Source of the DNA: Anaerolineae bacterium
GTDB lineage: Bacteria > Chloroflexota > Anaerolineae > JADYZS01
Reading direction: 5' to 3'
Assembly: GCA_020853075.1 (NCBI GenBank)
Contig: JADYZS010000004.1
Coordinates: 1 to 6,414 of the forward strand
Length of the DNA stretch: 6,414 nt
Under the pieces are notes generated by a model. It was not told the origin of the DNA. It saw only the letters and a program-made list of their open reading frames with translations, and did not search any database. This document shows, piece by piece, positions 6,278-6,414 of this stretch; the first letter of the stretch is position 1, and the number at the start of each line of letters is the position of its first letter. The translations under genes and the position numbers were made by a program.

Positions 6278-6414
6278 CTATTCGGTCTCAAACTTGTATC
6301 CGATCCCGCGCACGGTGAGCAATCGGCGTGGATGTTCGGGGTCCGGTTCCAGTTTGGTGCGCAGGCGGCGTACATAGACGGCTATCTGGTTGCCGTATCC
6401 CTCGTATTCGTAGC
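6278..6414 (-). CDS. OmpR/PhoB-family response regulator, C-terminal winged-helix DNA-binding end (partial, cut by right window edge)
   Basis: The last 44 codons and a TAG stop at 6278-6280 are present; the receiver domain lies outside the window. The visible residues include GYGNQIAVYVRRLRTKLE, which matches the recognition helix of the OmpR/PhoB winged helix, followed by PDPEHPRRLLTVRGIGYKFE, the family's beta-hairpin wing and conserved TVRGxGYxFE ending. Such proteins are phosphorylated by a sensor kinase on an Asp in the receiver domain and bind promoter DNA as dimers. The gene ends 153 bases before the giant surface-protein gene on the same strand. Control of that gene is possible but not shown, and no clear tandem direct-repeat operator was seen in the spacer. 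Confidence 0.93.
   Translation of the reverse strand, partial: YEYEGYGNQIAVYVRRLRTKLEPDPEHPRRLLTVRGIGYKFETE

Noticed and set aside
6121..6375. An 84-codon minus-strand frame running from the response-regulator end into the spacer
   Set aside because: It overlaps the response-regulator frame out of register, and that frame gives a textbook OmpR/PhoB ending; the spacer part has no coding character.

Overview
This is a GC-rich bacterial window with all genes on the minus strand. Reading 5' to 3' on that strand (high to low coordinates), there are three genes. First is the last 44 codons of an OmpR/PhoB-type response regulator (6414-6278). Then, after a 153-base spacer with a perfect 11-bp inverted repeat, comes a 1775-residue secreted repeat protein filling most of the window (6124-797). 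After only 18 bases there follows the first 259 codons of a single-pass membrane protein with tetratricopeptide (TPR) repeats (778-1), cut by the left edge.

The most likely source is a member of Chloroflexota (Anaerolineae or a relative). The giant protein uses Ig/FN3-like modules with YYKL...PTSPTDGTFV and D-x-AGN signatures, followed by a jelly-roll-like domain and a short HFVPLVL C-terminal motif. From memory this combination is typical of exported proteins in that phylum. The assignment is inference, not a search result.

The giant protein is the interesting object. It has a signal peptide, two N-terminal Ig-like domains, thirteen beta-sandwich repeats of two types, one FN3-like domain, a C-terminal carbohydrate-binding-like domain and a basic tail. 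By hand alignment the eight type-A repeats are each exactly 87 residues. Type-B repeats are 99-102 residues. They are arranged B-BAAA-BAAA-BA-BA, with an exact 363-residue (1089-bp) higher-order period over the two BAAA blocks. No cysteine is present. I read it as a long surface stalk carrying a distal or proximal binding domain; its ligand and anchoring are unknown.

The stop codon of the giant gene and the start of the TPR gene lie in the same reading frame, separated by one TAG and six sense codons, so the two genes are very probably co-transcribed and perhaps translationally coupled. Whether the upstream response regulator controls them cannot be told from this window. No RNA genes, CRISPR arrays, insertion sequences or att sites were seen, and there is no gene-free stretch longer than 153 bases.
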